64,000 nt of DNA, taken from the NCBI GenBank assembly GCA_049604415.1, contig JBMYTN010000017.1, positions 1 through 64,000 of the forward strand. Direction: 5' to 3'. Origin of the DNA: JBMYTN01 sp049604415 (lineage in GTDB: Bacteria > Pseudomonadota > Alphaproteobacteria > Rhodospirillales > Rhodospirillaceae). Of the stretch, positions 1 through 9,874 are shown in pieces (position 1 is the first letter of the stretch; each line of letters opens with the position of its first letter). The notes under the pieces are model-generated. The model worked only from the letters and a program-made list of their open reading frames with translations. It did not search any database and had not been told where the DNA came from. A program made the translations under genes and the position numbers.

Positions 1-1107
1 CCCAAGCCTGCGATCCCAACCCGTATCACCGACAATCTCTAAAACTCAAAGTTCAAACGGAAGTATGAATACCACTCATCCCGAAGAATGAATGGGTACA
101 CCACATTCTCACCTGAACTTTAGTCCGCGAAGAGATCGGAACAGAGATACAAGTCAGACCACAGACCCAGAGGTCTTCGGTCTTTCGCGATCTCGTTATC
201 CTTGAGCGATCAGGGACCATTCCGACAAAAATCAATCCTCCAAACGGAGAGAAAGATCTTCGACCGAGGTCGCCGCCCGCCCATCTCTTTCGCAACAATT
301 CACGATGTCAAACAGCAGTAAAAGGACTAAACAAATAAACCACTTAACCCTTTCGTAATCCACCTCCGAACCCCAAACCGAACAACCCGTTCGACCCAGT
401 CTCCGTCGGCGAGGGCGGCGTTCTAACCCCCTTCTCAAAACCGGTCAACTCCTTTTTTGCAAAAAAGTGAAACCGGTTTGAACCGCCCGAAGGGAGCGTT
501 TTCCCAGACCGAAAAGAAACGAAAAGGGCCCTTGCCGCTCCGCGAGGGGGCGGGGACCTGTTCCACCTTTTTGGCTGGAAAAAAATGTGCGCGGCACGGG
601 GTGCCACGCGTCGGGGGGGTGAGTACTCCTGTTGCCCGATCCGGTCAAGATGTTTTTTCACAGATCCATTCGCAGATGCGAGATCAACGCGGAAATGCCT
701 GAGTCAAACAGTTTACAAAACAGCCTCATAAACCAGCGCCGTGAGCAATGATTGGGCAAATCAACCGTCATGACAAAGAAAGATTCACGTCATGTTTTCA
801 AAAGCTTTTGACTTCAGGTTCATCCTTCTCCATCCTGTCAACGCTTGTTCGTAACCCTGCCATAAAGGCGGAAGCACCTGCGGACGACAGCACGGGCAAC
901 CGGATTGATCTGTCGGAGGGTGTGATAAAACCGCCACAAAGCCGTCTTAGCGGACTGTGCCAAACCCACATGACAACGCATTTGGGGCTGGGCGAGTCCA
1001 AGCTGGGGTCAGGCAAAACGGATCAAGGGAACGAACCGTGGTGCCCGGTGCGATTCCGGGTCTGCGCTTGACGGACTAGAGGAACTGATGACCCAGGGAA
1101 CTACCTT
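1..1107. other. long non-coding region at the window start
   Basis: I see no convincing gene here. The open frames are short, mutually overlapping, lack good ribosome binding sites and have no recognisable motifs. The stretch 420-620 is rich in short inverted repeats, including the 14-bp palindrome TTTTTTGCAAAAAA at 453-466 with ACCGGT on both sides (440-445 and 472-477). The last few hundred bases presumably hold the promoter and leader of the peptidase gene that begins at 1108. No tRNA or rRNA fold was recognised. Confidence 0.5.
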
Positions 1108-2874
1108 ATGAGGCGTGCCCATCGTCCCTTTTTGTTTACGACCATCGGCACCCTCAGCGGTGCGGTGCTCGGGACCGCTCTCTACGCGACTGCCGCCTCT
1201 CCTCCAAACCACCCCGCCTCTGATCTGCATGCGGCTGCTGACCCGACCCCAGCGGTTGAGGCATCAATGCGCCCGACAACAGACGCATCGAGTTCTGCCA
1301 GCATGGCCGATCTTGCCATCGCGTCTGTGAACAAAAGGCTAATGGCTCCGGGAGATCCGATTGTTGAGGATCTGGCTGCCTTGCCGGACCCCACCTTGAT
1401 CCATCGCGCTGTGATCCGTCCGGTTCGCGGCGACCGCGCCCGAGCCCTGCCCCTGGCGCTCAGTGAAGAAGACCATCTGGTGGTCTTCACTGCAGCCTAT
1501 CCGCATCGGTCCAGCCAGCCCCATGGGACGCGGCATAACGAGTTCTCCAGCGGCCAAATCGCTGGCGCGTTGATCACTCAGCCGCCTGCTCCGCCAGCAT
1601 TGAGTGAACCGTTTGATGGGGGCAGCACCGAGGCCGGGTTGCCCCTGGTCGAGAGCCCGGATCTGGAGGCGTCGAGCCAAAATGGCTATGCGGCTTTTGC
1701 GGAAACGGTCGAGCCGACCTTGGTCAAAGCCAGTGTCACAGTGAAATCCGGGGACACCTTGATGGGCATGTTCCTGCGCGCCGGTGTCAGCCGGGCCGAT
1801 GCCCACCAGGCCATTGAGGCCCTGCGCGACGAGTTTGATCCGCGCCATATCCGCCCGGGCCACAGCTTCAGCCTCTCCCTGCTGGCCGAGGATGAGGAAA
1901 CGCTCGGCCTGGAGACGTTGCGATTCGAGCCGTCCATCGGCACCGTGATTGCCGTGGAAAAGAATGCTGAAGACGGGTTCCAGGCCTCCCGGGCGGAATC
2001 CTCCCGGGTCACCCAATTGGCCCACTATAAAGGTGTGATTTCGTCTAGCCTCAGCGAAGCCGGGTCCGATGCCGGGGCGCCGCAAGGGGCTTTGGCGGAG
2101 ATGATCAGGATCTTCTCCTTCGATGTCGATTTCCAGCGCGACATCCGCAAGAACGACCGCTTCGAACTGTTCCATGAAATGATCTACACCGAAGACGGTC
2201 GCCTGATCGGCGTCGGTGATGTGATCTATGCCTCGATGACCCTGTCGGGCACGACCAAGAACCTGTATCGCTTCACTGATCCCGAAGGCGATACCGACTA
2301 CTATAATGAAAAGGGTGAAGGCGTGCGCAAAGCACTGCTGCGTACCCCGATCAACGGGGCACGGTTGTCCTCCGGCTTTGGCATGCGCCGCCATCCGGTG
2401 TTGGGCTATTCCAAAATGCACCGAGGCCTGGACTTCGCCGCCCCCCGGGGCACGCCGATTTACGCGGCGGGTGACGGGGTGGTCGAGAAGGCCTCTCGGT
2501 TCGGCAGCTATGGCCATTATATCCGGCTGCGCCACAACAGCGAGTTCAAGACCGCCTATGCCCATTTGAAGGGCTATGCCAAGGGCATCAAGGCTGGCGC
2601 TCGGGTCAAGCAGGGCCAGGTGATCGGCTATGTTGGCAGCACTGGTCGGTCCACCGGCCCGCATTTGCACTACGAGATCCTGCGCGGCGGCAAACAGGTC
2701 AATCCGATGAAGGTCCGCTTCCCGTCCGGGAAAACTTTGGAAGGCGATATGTTGACCGCGTTCCAGCAGGAGCGTCAATCCATCGATGTGGCCCTTTCCC
2801 GGACCCCGGCTGGCGGCCAGTTGGCAACCAAGACCGTTCAATTGCGGACCGACGAGACCAGCTTGGCGGATTAG
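1108..2874 (+). CDS. M23 family metallopeptidase with LysM/OapA-like domain
   Basis: Predicted membrane-anchored or periplasmic peptidoglycan endopeptidase (588 aa). An N-terminal hydrophobic segment (about residues 10-30) is followed by a low-complexity linker, an OapA/LysM-like region with VKSGDTLMGMF (about 210-265), and a C-terminal LytM/M23 domain. Zinc and catalytic residues are visible as H438xxxD442 (MHRGLDF), H486 (AYAH) and H519-L-H521 (HLHYE), so the enzyme should be active. The start ATG follows AGGG at a suitable distance. Members of this family cleave cross-links between stem peptides during cell growth or division. The stop codon TAG is also the first three bases of a family A hairpin repeat. 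It is monocistronic, ending at a terminator near 3097-3128. Confidence 0.9.
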   Translation: MRRAHRPFLFTTIGTLSGAVLGTALYATAASPPNHPASDLHAAADPTPAVEASMRPTTDASSSASMADLAIASVNKRLMAPGDPIVEDLAALPDPTLIHRAVIRPVRGDRARALPLALSEEDHLVVFTAAYPHRSSQPHGTRHNEFSSGQIAGALITQPPAPPALSEPFDGGSTEAGLPLVESPDLEASSQNGYAAFAETVEPTLVKASVTVKSGDTLMGMFLRAGVSRADAHQAIEALRDEFDPRHIRPGHSFSLSLLAEDEETLGLETLRFEPSIGTVIAVEKNAEDGFQASRAESSRVTQLAHYKGVISSSLSEAGSDAGAPQGALAEMIRIFSFDVDFQRDIRKNDRFELFHEMIYTEDGRLIGVGDVIYASMTLSGTTKNLYRFTDPEGDTDYYNEKGEGVRKALLRTPINGARLSSGFGMRRHPVLGYSKMHRGLDFAAPRGTPIYAAGDGVVEKASRFGSYGHYIRLRHNSEFKTAYAHLKGYAKGIKAGARVKQGQVIGYVGSTGRSTGPHLHYEILRGGKQVNPMKVRFPSGKTLEGDMLTAFQQERQSIDVALSRTPAGGQLATKTVQLRTDETSLAD

Positions 2875-3063
2875 AGTGTTTTGCCAAAGGCAAAACACGG
2901 AACAAGTGGCAGGCGTTTGCGGAGCAAATGCTGAGAGCGCACAGAGTGTTTTGCCAAAGGCAAAACACGGAACAAGCGGCTTGCCGAGCATTTTGGAGAA
3001 ACCAAAATGCGGGTTGCGGAGCAAATGCCGGGAGCGTTCAAAGGGTTTCGGCGGAGCCGAAAT
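2872..3063 (+). repeat. family A hairpin repeat, compound copy
   Basis: This is a string of short hairpins starting at the stop codon of the peptidase gene. A perfect 10-bp stem GTGTTTTGCC/GGCAAAACAC with loop AAA lies at 2876-2898 and is repeated identically at 2946-2968, a 70-bp period that also includes the flanking CGGAACAAG. Further stems are GCATTTTGG/CCAAAATGC at 2988-3010 and TTTCGGC/GCCGAAA at 3046-3062. The element ends with the block GCAAATGCCGGGAGCG, which is shared with the copies near 16.3, 35.3 and 50.8 kb. Confidence 0.8.
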
Positions 3064-3096
3064 GCGGACTGGATGAATGTCAGCCCACTACAATGC

Positions 3097-3128
3097 GAGC
3101 CCGGCCATTTGGCCGGGCTCTGTTTTTT
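3097..3128 (+). terminator. intrinsic terminator after the peptidase gene
   Basis: A 10-bp GC-rich stem GAGCCCGGCC/GGCCGGGCTC with loop ATTT is followed by TGTTTTTT. It is about 220 nt after the stop of the M23 gene, on the far side of the repeat element. Confidence 0.85.
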
Positions 3129-3257
3129 GGCGCATCGACGACATCCGTCAAACCCGCTTGATCTCTGAGCCTGCGCGCCCCACCTGTGCCACCGCGCCAA
3201 AACCTGAGTGTCGAGATACTCACCTTTGCTTTGGCGAAACCGGGAGGCTCAAGCGCC

Positions 3258-3908
3258 ATGGAAGACACTCTCAACCAGGCCACCACTGTGATCAACTATC
3301 TTGGCTTGGTGGCCTTTGCGGTGTCCGGGGCCTTGGCAGCCTCGCGCAAGACCATGGATATTTTTGGCTTTATTTTGCTGGGCACTGTCACCGGGATTGG
3401 CGGTGGCACCGTCCGCGACCTGTTGCTTGATTTGCCGGTATTCTGGATCGAGGAACCGGCCAATCTCCTGACCTGCGTTGGAGTCTCGGTGCTGGTGTTC
3501 TTCACCGCCCATATCCCGCAATCGCGCTACAAACTGCTGCTGCTGGTCGATGCCATTGGCTTGGCACTGTTCGCTGCCGCCGGCGCTGAGCGAGCGGTCT
3601 TGGCCGGGGCGGATCCCAGTGTTGCCATCGCCATGGGCTGCATCACCGCCACCTTTGGCGGCATCATCCGCGACATGCTGGGGGCGGAGAGCCCGGTGGT
3701 CCTGAGCCAAGAGATTTATGTCACCGCTGCCTTTGCCGGGTCGGTGATCATGGTTGTGGGTCTATCGCTGGATCTGCCCCGCGCCCCCTGCCTGATTACG
3801 GCGTTTATGGTGACTTTGGTGATCCGCTTAGCCGCAATCCGCTGGAACCTAGCCTTGCCGCGTTATAAGCCCCGTCCTGGCCGCGCGCCGGAGGACATCG
3901 AGAGCTAG
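3258..3908 (+). CDS. TRIC-type cation channel / YadS-like (UPF0126) membrane protein
   Basis: Inner-membrane protein of 216 aa made of two homologous halves of three hydrophobic helices each. The hallmark glycine motifs GGGTVRDLL (about residue 54) and GGIIRDMLG (about residue 137) mark the TRIC/YadS family, whose members form trimeric potassium-permeable channels. The physiological role in bacteria is not well fixed. I chose the ATG at 3258 because GGGAGG lies just upstream and the hydrophobic core starts shortly after; an in-frame GTG at 3186 would add 24 uncharged residues without a ribosome binding site. No operon partner: the next gene is convergent. Confidence 0.85.
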   Translation: MEDTLNQATTVINYLGLVAFAVSGALAASRKTMDIFGFILLGTVTGIGGGTVRDLLLDLPVFWIEEPANLLTCVGVSVLVFFTAHIPQSRYKLLLLVDAIGLALFAAAGAERAVLAGADPSVAIAMGCITATFGGIIRDMLGAESPVVLSQEIYVTAAFAGSVIMVVGLSLDLPRAPCLITAFMVTLVIRLAAIRWNLALPRYKPRPGRAPEDIES

Positions 3909-4134
3909 GCTGCGGTGACAATTTAACGAATGGCGTCATTGCAGCCCAAATTGGCGCTGAGCAGGAGGAAAGCGCAAGGAAGTGTGGTTCCACTTTTGAG
4001 CATTTCCGACGTACTCAGGGCCAATTTAGGCGCAACCCCGTGGGGCCGGATGAAAACCCGCCTGCTTGGCGTCAGTTGTCGTCGAATATGCTCAGGTATG
4101 TCCTTCCTCCGCCTTCCTGAAGCAGTCTAGAGCC

Positions 4135-5469
4135 CTAAATACGGATATCGATCAGCGCTTGCTGTCGTAAATCACGCAAACGACGTTGCATTGTGTCCTG
4201 CAAACGCTGCCCGGCCAACCGTTCGCGCACCATTTCACGACCAGGAACGCCACCGGTAGAGACTTCGCAGACCATGGCATAGAGCACCCCTTCGGGTGTT
4301 GTCACTGGCTCCGAGACTTGACCAGGGGGCAAATTGCGCACCACCCCCTGAATTTCGGCTGGTAGATCATCAACAGCAATCGGTCCTACGGTACCGGAAT
4401 TGCGGATCCGTCGATCCCGGATCAAGTTGTTCATGTCCTCGCAAGAGGTCACATCGAACTCCAACTCCGTGCGGATGCTGCGCAGTGTCGGTTCATTGAA
4501 CTCGGTGGTCGGGACGGCAGGCAGCATGACCTGGGACAAACTCACCAACGGCCGCGCATCTGCTCCGGCAACCCGGACATCGCGCAGCAACATAATATGA
4601 TACCCCCCAAACGTCCGGATCGGCTCGGACATATCAATCGGAGTCAACCGGGCCAAGGCTTGGAACAATTCAGGTTCCATATCCCCCGGACCAACCCAAC
4701 CTAGGTCGCCACCCTGGGCAGCTGTCGGCCCTTGGGAGAATTGTTGCGCAACCACCGAGAACCGCGCCCCGCCCCGGATCTGCTCGATCATACGTCGGGC
4801 CGCCTCCAAGGCTTCGGCGTCCTCAGCCGGTGTGTCCACGGGCAGGAGGATTTCAGCGGCCAAATATTCCGGTTGGCCCAAATTGCGTTGCAGCTCGCCC
4901 AAATAAAGGTCGACTTCCACGTCACTAATATTGATCCTTCCGGCATGCTGGATCTGCATCGCCTTTTGCCAGATCACATCAGCCCGGATCTGGCTAAGCG
5001 CGGTTTCCGGATCGACGTTGCTCTGTTTGAGGGCTTTGATCAACCCACCTGGTGGCAACCCATTGCGGCTTTCCACTTGAGCCAAGGCGTTTGCGGCCTC
5101 GTCATTGGACAGTTCGACCCCAAGGCGCTCGGCTTCCTGGCGCTTCAGGGCCTCGTCAATCAACCCCCGAACGACCTGCTGGCGCAAGCGTTCGCGGATT
5201 TCCGGCCGGTCCGGTATCCCGGACATGCGCATCACCAGATTGATCCGCGCCTCAACATCATAAACGGAGATCGCATCCTGATTGACCACCACAGCGATGC
5301 GCGTCCCTTGGGCCTGCGCCACAGACGGGGTCAGAACCAACGGACCAGCCCCGACCCAAGACATCACGACCAGCAACAAGGCAAGCGTCAGTGGAAGGGT
5401 TGGTGCGGTTGGAAATCTCCGGTGAAGCAGAGCCCAAAGGCTCCCACCGAAAGAGCGGTGCAGTCTCAT
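4135..5469 (-). CDS. surA: periplasmic peptidyl-prolyl isomerase / chaperone SurA
   Basis: SurA escorts outer-membrane proteins through the periplasm. After a signal peptide (hydrophobic LPLTLALLLVV, cleavage probably after AQA) comes the SurA N-terminal chaperone region beginning IAVVVNQDAISVYDVEARI, then a clear parvulin domain with FSQGPTAAQGGDLGWVG and FGGYHIMLL, and a second, degenerate parvulin region at the C terminus. It lies directly downstream of lptD, its best-known client, and is probably co-transcribed. Starting at 5469 leaves a 13-nt gap after lptD; an upstream in-frame ATG at 5505 would overlap lptD by 23 nt and is also possible. Confidence 0.9.
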   Translation of the reverse strand: MRLHRSFGGSLWALLHRRFPTAPTLPLTLALLLVVMSWVGAGPLVLTPSVAQAQGTRIAVVVNQDAISVYDVEARINLVMRMSGIPDRPEIRERLRQQVVRGLIDEALKRQEAERLGVELSNDEAANALAQVESRNGLPPGGLIKALKQSNVDPETALSQIRADVIWQKAMQIQHAGRINISDVEVDLYLGELQRNLGQPEYLAAEILLPVDTPAEDAEALEAARRMIEQIRGGARFSVVAQQFSQGPTAAQGGDLGWVGPGDMEPELFQALARLTPIDMSEPIRTFGGYHIMLLRDVRVAGADARPLVSLSQVMLPAVPTTEFNEPTLRSIRTELEFDVTSCEDMNNLIRDRRIRNSGTVGPIAVDDLPAEIQGVVRNLPPGQVSEPVTTPEGVLYAMVCEVSTGGVPGREMVRERLAGQRLQDTMQRRLRDLRQQALIDIRI

Positions 5470-5482
5470 GGAAAGGCGAGCC

Positions 5483-8400
5483 TCAGAATTCTGGGTTGGA
5501 GGCATAGTCCCCGACAGTTTTCAACGTGAAGGTTAGCAAATAGGTGTAACTGCCCTCAACGCCAAAGGCCTGGGTGTGGTCTCGGGTGAACAGGTTTTCG
5601 ACCTGAAAACACTCGTCCTCATAAACAAATCGTAGTGATGTCGACACCGGCTCCTGGCGATCCATGTCATAGGTGTGGCTGCCATTCAGGTTCCAATACC
5701 GCGCCAGGCGGACATTGCCGCTGACAGAGACCTCTTCCCGGGCATCCCGGATCCGCGTGCCGCTTTGGTCTTCCAAGCGTTCAACATAGAGATAGCTCAG
5801 GCCCAGGATAAAGGAGTTGCTGCCCCAACTGCCGCTCAGGCGATGGCCGCGTGGTTCCAGGTTCTTGCGCTTCAACTGCGTCGAATAGGTCACGGTGAAA
5901 TTGGAGGCATTGGTGTAATAGAGCCGCGCCGCGTAGTCGGAGAAGTTCTCCTCCAGACCCGTACCATCGACCAACAAATCCGGATCCTCACGCAGGCGAT
6001 AGCCCTGACCAATGGCGGCCTCAAAATACTCATTGTCATCGGCATGGATGGCATATTTCAGGCCATACGCCCCCCAAACCCCGGTCTCGATCCGGTCATA
6101 GCCCGGCACTCGATCCTTTTCGAACAGCAGCTGATAGTCCACGGCTGTGGCTTGGGTGTCCTCATTGGGAATGGTATCGGGGTTTTCCAAATAAGGGCTG
6201 GCGACAAAACTGCCGGTCGGCTCGATCACATGGCGATACCGGCCCGACGGCCTGACGAAAGGATAGGACCATGTCAAATGGCCCTTAGGAACGAAGCGGA
6301 ATTCCGAGCCGGTATAGTCTTGGAAGCCTGTGCGCTCCAGATCTTCGACCCAATAGCTGCTGGCGATGGTCGAAAGCTCCCCGGTCCAGCGCGCCCCAAA
6401 GCTGTCGATATAGGCATGCTCATAACCGACATCGGTGACAAAACGGGTGCTTTCCTGGCCGACCCGACGGCCCAGATTGAGGAAATTGGCATCCGCATAA
6501 ACCCGACCGCCCCCGGTTTCCTCCAGCGGGTCAGACAAGTAGGACACCGTGGCGTTGGGATAGACGAACGGGGTTTGATCTTCGGTGACATCGGCCCGCC
6601 GAGACAGGAAGTAAAAGCCTTCCAGCTGGGCAAATGAGTTGTGCTCGAACCGCTCAACATAGGGCCGATTGGTCAAAAAGGTCGGGTTGTCGGTGGGCGT
6701 GATGCCATGGCGGATCAGATAGGCCGGGCTGCTGGTATAGCTGCTCTCAAACCCAGCACGGGTTTTGCGATCGATGTCCAAAAAGCCCTCGGACTGGTAC
6801 CACCACTCGGTATTGTTCCGATAGTCATAGGGCACCACCGCACCATTGCCGTAAAACTCACCATAGGCAAAGCGGTGACCGCCACCCAGCTCCAGAGCGA
6901 GATTGTCCTGCTCCATGAGATTAAGCGCAATACTGGTATCGGTCTGTTCATCCCAGACGATGTAATAGGGAATAAAGGTGGTCGCGCCCAATTCTTCGCT
7001 ATAACCCGTGGACGGTGTCAAAAACCCGGTGCGTCGATAGACCGTCGGGTCCGGGTGCGAATAATAGGGCGTGTAAAACACCGGAACACCAAAGGCCTCG
7101 ATCCAGGCGTCATGATAAATGACGTTCTTATCGGCCTCGTCATGGGTCATTCGGTCGGCTTTGATCTGCCATACCGGCGGGACCGTATCGTCCCCCTCTT
7201 CATTGCCAGTGACCGTCGGCAAATCCAGATCTCGGCCCTCGCAGACCGAACAGGCGGTATAGACCACCCGGGAGAATTCCTTACGCTGATTGGCGCTGTC
7301 GAACTCCATATAGTTCGAGCGCAATCGGGCACCATTGATCAGCAGCAGTTGGACATCGCGGACGAAGCCATCCTTCAGATCGCCGGTCAGCTCCATATAA
7401 TTGCCGAAGGTGACCTCGCCGGTTTCCATATCCGTAACCGTGACATTCCCAGAGGCCGTCACCCGGTCATGGGTGGTGTTGTAGGACACCACATCGGCGC
7501 GTAAGAAGTTGATGCCACTGGCCAGCTCCACCTCGCCCCGGGCGATAATGGTGCTCAGATCACTGTCCTGCTCCAGGCTATCGGCCCGGATCAGGGTGTC
7601 TTCATCGGTGATGGCCGGAACGGTGGGATCCGGTTGGAACGCCGCAGGCAGCGGCGCGCGGTTGTCGCTGAGATTGGAGATATAGCGCCCCAACCCGCCA
7701 CGACGACCGGTTTCGCGCAGCCCGCCCGTGGCCTGAGCGCCGGTATTGCCCCCTCCAACAAGACCCGGCACGGCCAGTTGCGGGATCAGGCCGACCGTGG
7801 AGACAGTCTGCGCCCCCGAAGCAAGCCCTTGGGTGGCATACGCATTGACCGGCCCACCAAGGCCCGCCCCGGCGGCTTGGTCGCCATTGGCATAGCGCAC
7901 ACCATAGCCTGACACATCCGTCGGCAAGGCTCCTGGCTGCGGGGCCAGGCGCGACCCTGGGGCAGCAACAGGAACCGCCGAAGCCGGGACCGCTGCGGCC
8001 GCGCCATAGCCCGGCAGATAACGAGTCTGCAGCGGCTGGACCGAGATCGCGCCGGGCTCAACGGCTTGCGGGAAAGCGACGGGATCCAGCCCGCCGATGA
8101 TTTGCGCTCCGGCGGAGGCCGCCGGACGCGGTGTTCCAACGGGTGTGGTGGCAACGGTTGCAGCTCCCGCAACCGGGACCGGGCTGCTGCCAGAGAACAC
8201 ACCAGGCTGGACGGTTGGAACGCTGGGTGCCGGGCCAAGGCCGCCAAGGATCTGCGCGCCTCCGGCTGGGGCTGCCGCCGTCCGGGGCACCGCCGCTGGC
8301 GCTGCAGAGCCGGAGAACACACCGGGCTGGGCAGGGGCCACCGTCGGTGCCGCCCCAAGCCCACCAACCATCGGCAGGGCCGAGCCGGTCACCGGGGCGG

Positions 8401-8653
8401 CCAGAGGCTGAGATGTGATCGACGGCGTGGCCGTCACCGGCTGAACGGCGGACGAGGACGAAAGAGAAGAGGCGCTAAACGGCACCACCGCGCTGGCAGC
8501 AGGTGCGGTTGCGCCGGTCGCATTGCCGGTGGATCCGCTTTGCGCCCCCGCCGCTGTCGGCAGCAGCACCGCCAGTGCCAGCAACATGGCGGAGCCATGG
8601 CGCAAATGCCTGTATCGGACGCGGTCGGTCAAAGAGGCGGAACGGACAAACAT
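5483..8653 (-). CDS. lptD: LPS assembly outer-membrane protein LptD (OstA/Imp)
   Basis: LptD inserts lipopolysaccharide into the outer leaflet of the outer membrane together with LptE. At 1056 aa it is much longer than the usual 750-850. A signal peptide (LALAVLLPTAAGAQ) is followed by about 300 residues rich in Ala, Pro, Gly and Val that contain repeats built on GGL.PAP and QPGVFSGS. The OstA jellyroll starts near LIRADSLEQDSDLS, with the family's ACSVCEGRDLDLPTV Cys pair and PPVWQIKADR, and the rest is beta-barrel with alternating aromatic strands. A Cys near the C terminus (DECFQVEN) may pair in the disulfide that LptD needs. Upstream of surA on the same strand. Confidence 0.93.
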   Translation of the reverse strand: MFVRSASLTDRVRYRHLRHGSAMLLALAVLLPTAAGAQSGSTGNATGATAPAASAVVPFSASSLSSSSAVQPVTATPSITSQPLAAPVTGSALPMVGGLGAAPTVAPAQPGVFSGSAAPAAVPRTAAAPAGGAQILGGLGPAPSVPTVQPGVFSGSSPVPVAGAATVATTPVGTPRPAASAGAQIIGGLDPVAFPQAVEPGAISVQPLQTRYLPGYGAAAAVPASAVPVAAPGSRLAPQPGALPTDVSGYGVRYANGDQAAGAGLGGPVNAYATQGLASGAQTVSTVGLIPQLAVPGLVGGGNTGAQATGGLRETGRRGGLGRYISNLSDNRAPLPAAFQPDPTVPAITDEDTLIRADSLEQDSDLSTIIARGEVELASGINFLRADVVSYNTTHDRVTASGNVTVTDMETGEVTFGNYMELTGDLKDGFVRDVQLLLINGARLRSNYMEFDSANQRKEFSRVVYTACSVCEGRDLDLPTVTGNEEGDDTVPPVWQIKADRMTHDEADKNVIYHDAWIEAFGVPVFYTPYYSHPDPTVYRRTGFLTPSTGYSEELGATTFIPYYIVWDEQTDTSIALNLMEQDNLALELGGGHRFAYGEFYGNGAVVPYDYRNNTEWWYQSEGFLDIDRKTRAGFESSYTSSPAYLIRHGITPTDNPTFLTNRPYVERFEHNSFAQLEGFYFLSRRADVTEDQTPFVYPNATVSYLSDPLEETGGGRVYADANFLNLGRRVGQESTRFVTDVGYEHAYIDSFGARWTGELSTIASSYWVEDLERTGFQDYTGSEFRFVPKGHLTWSYPFVRPSGRYRHVIEPTGSFVASPYLENPDTIPNEDTQATAVDYQLLFEKDRVPGYDRIETGVWGAYGLKYAIHADDNEYFEAAIGQGYRLREDPDLLVDGTGLEENFSDYAARLYYTNASNFTVTYSTQLKRKNLEPRGHRLSGSWGSNSFILGLSYLYVERLEDQSGTRIRDAREEVSVSGNVRLARYWNLNGSHTYDMDRQEPVSTSLRFVYEDECFQVENLFTRDHTQAFGVEGSYTYLLTFTLKTVGDYASNPEF

Positions 8654-8799
8654 GCGGCGCTTCTAACTCACTTCCCCTGGAGCCGTCCACCCTGAAGCGG
8701 ACCGTCATTGCCCGGGAGTATAGGGAACAATGCCCCAATTTTTCCATGGAAATCAGGTCCGCCGGTTTGCTGCTCTCCGGAGCTCAAGCCTCCAGGTAC

Positions 8800-9765
8800 T
8801 CAGGCCCCAACACCCTTGCCCCGGACCAATTGGCGGAACAAGCTCCAACTGGCCACCACCGCACCGCCGACAATCATCAGACAGGCCAAGGCAATGACGA
8901 GGCTGGGCTCTCCCTGGCCCGCCAATAGCAACAGCAGGGTCGAAATCAAGGGCGCGGAATAGGACAAGGCACCAAGCACCTGAATATCGCCATGCTTGAC
9001 GCCATGGTCCCAGGTGAAAAACGCCACCCCGACCGGCCCCAGGCCGAGACCCAGAACCGCCAGCCACTCGCCGCCGCCTTGCGGCCATTGGGTCTGCTCG
9101 AAGAGCAAATGGCAGGGAATCGACAGCAGGGCCGTTGCCCCGCAAAACCAGCCCACCGCATCGGTGGGCACGGACCCAAACCGCCGCGACAGCACCGAAT
9201 AGCTTGACCAAGTCAGGGCGCAAATCAGCGCCACGCCATAGCCGACCAGATAGCGCGCATCAAAGCCCTCGGCCCCGCCATCGGTGACCAGCAAAACCGT
9301 CCCCGCCAGGCCCATCAGCGCCCCAAGAATATGGACCAGACGCAATTTCTCCCCGGGCAGCAGGGCTGAGAACACCACAATCAACAACGGCCAGAGATAG
9401 GCGATCAGCCCGGCATGGACCGGCGGGGCCGAACGCAGGGCGAGGAAATAAAAAAAGTGATAGCCAAACAGGCCCGCCACCCCAAGCACCCAAGCGCCAA
9501 CCGGCTGGCGCAGATGGCGCAGCGGTTTATCCCCGGTCCAAAGCCATTTCCCTGCCATCAGCAAGAAGGCCACGGTGAAGCTCATGGCCGTCAGCTGAAA
9601 GGGCGGCACGGTCCCAGTCCAGGTGGTGAACAGAGCCAAACAGCCCCACAACACGATGGCTGTAAAGCCAATGGCGGTGGCGCGATGCCGGTTGGGAGAT
9701 GGCCCAAGGGGAGCGACTGAGGGAGCCTCAGGGGGAACCACACGGGATGACACGCTTTCCGACAA
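8800..9765 (-). CDS. DMT/EamA family transporter, YddG-like
   Basis: Inner-membrane transporter of 321 aa with about ten hydrophobic helices in two EamA repeats. The first half contains GYHFFYFLALRSAPPVHAGL and LLPGEKL, close to the pattern of YddG-type aromatic amino-acid exporters; the second half has LGLGPVGVAFFTWDHGVKHG. Substrate is inferred only by family. The start is a TTG at 9765 preceded by AGGA seven bases upstream. It is separated from phaB upstream by a strong terminator, so it probably has its own promoter. Confidence 0.75.
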   Translation of the reverse strand: MSESVSSRVVPPEAPSVAPLGPSPNRHRATAIGFTAIVLWGCLALFTTWTGTVPPFQLTAMSFTVAFLLMAGKWLWTGDKPLRHLRQPVGAWVLGVAGLFGYHFFYFLALRSAPPVHAGLIAYLWPLLIVVFSALLPGEKLRLVHILGALMGLAGTVLLVTDGGAEGFDARYLVGYGVALICALTWSSYSVLSRRFGSVPTDAVGWFCGATALLSIPCHLLFEQTQWPQGGGEWLAVLGLGLGPVGVAFFTWDHGVKHGDIQVLGALSYSAPLISTLLLLLAGQGEPSLVIALACLMIVGGAVVASWSLFRQLVRGKGVGA

Positions 9766-9797
9766 GATCAGATCCTGTAAGACGAATAGCAGACCAA

Positions 9798-9836
9798 CAA
9801 AAAAGGAACGGCCTCCACCGGTGTGGTGGAGGCCGT
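9798..9836 (-). terminator. intrinsic terminator after phaB
   Basis: A perfect 12-bp stem (ACGGCCTCCACC at 9808-9819 with GGTGGAGGCCGT at 9825-9836), loop of five, followed on the minus strand by a run of seven T. It lies just beyond the phaB stop and insulates the DMT gene. Confidence 0.9.
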
Positions 9837-9874
9837 GTGTTCAGAGCCTCTCCCTGGATCAGGGAGACCCTCGC

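Noticed and set aside
457..1071. Short open frames in the leading region
   Set aside because: No ribosome sites, no motifs, and they overlap inverted repeats.
1020..1107. Cobalamin riboswitch-like pieces before the M23 gene
   Set aside because: GGTGCCCGGTG and GGGAAC resemble parts of the class, but the conserved core box is absent and the downstream gene is not a B12-related gene.
1339..3024. 561-codon open frame on the minus strand
   Set aside because: Antisense to the M23 peptidase gene and running through the repeat; no recognisable domain.
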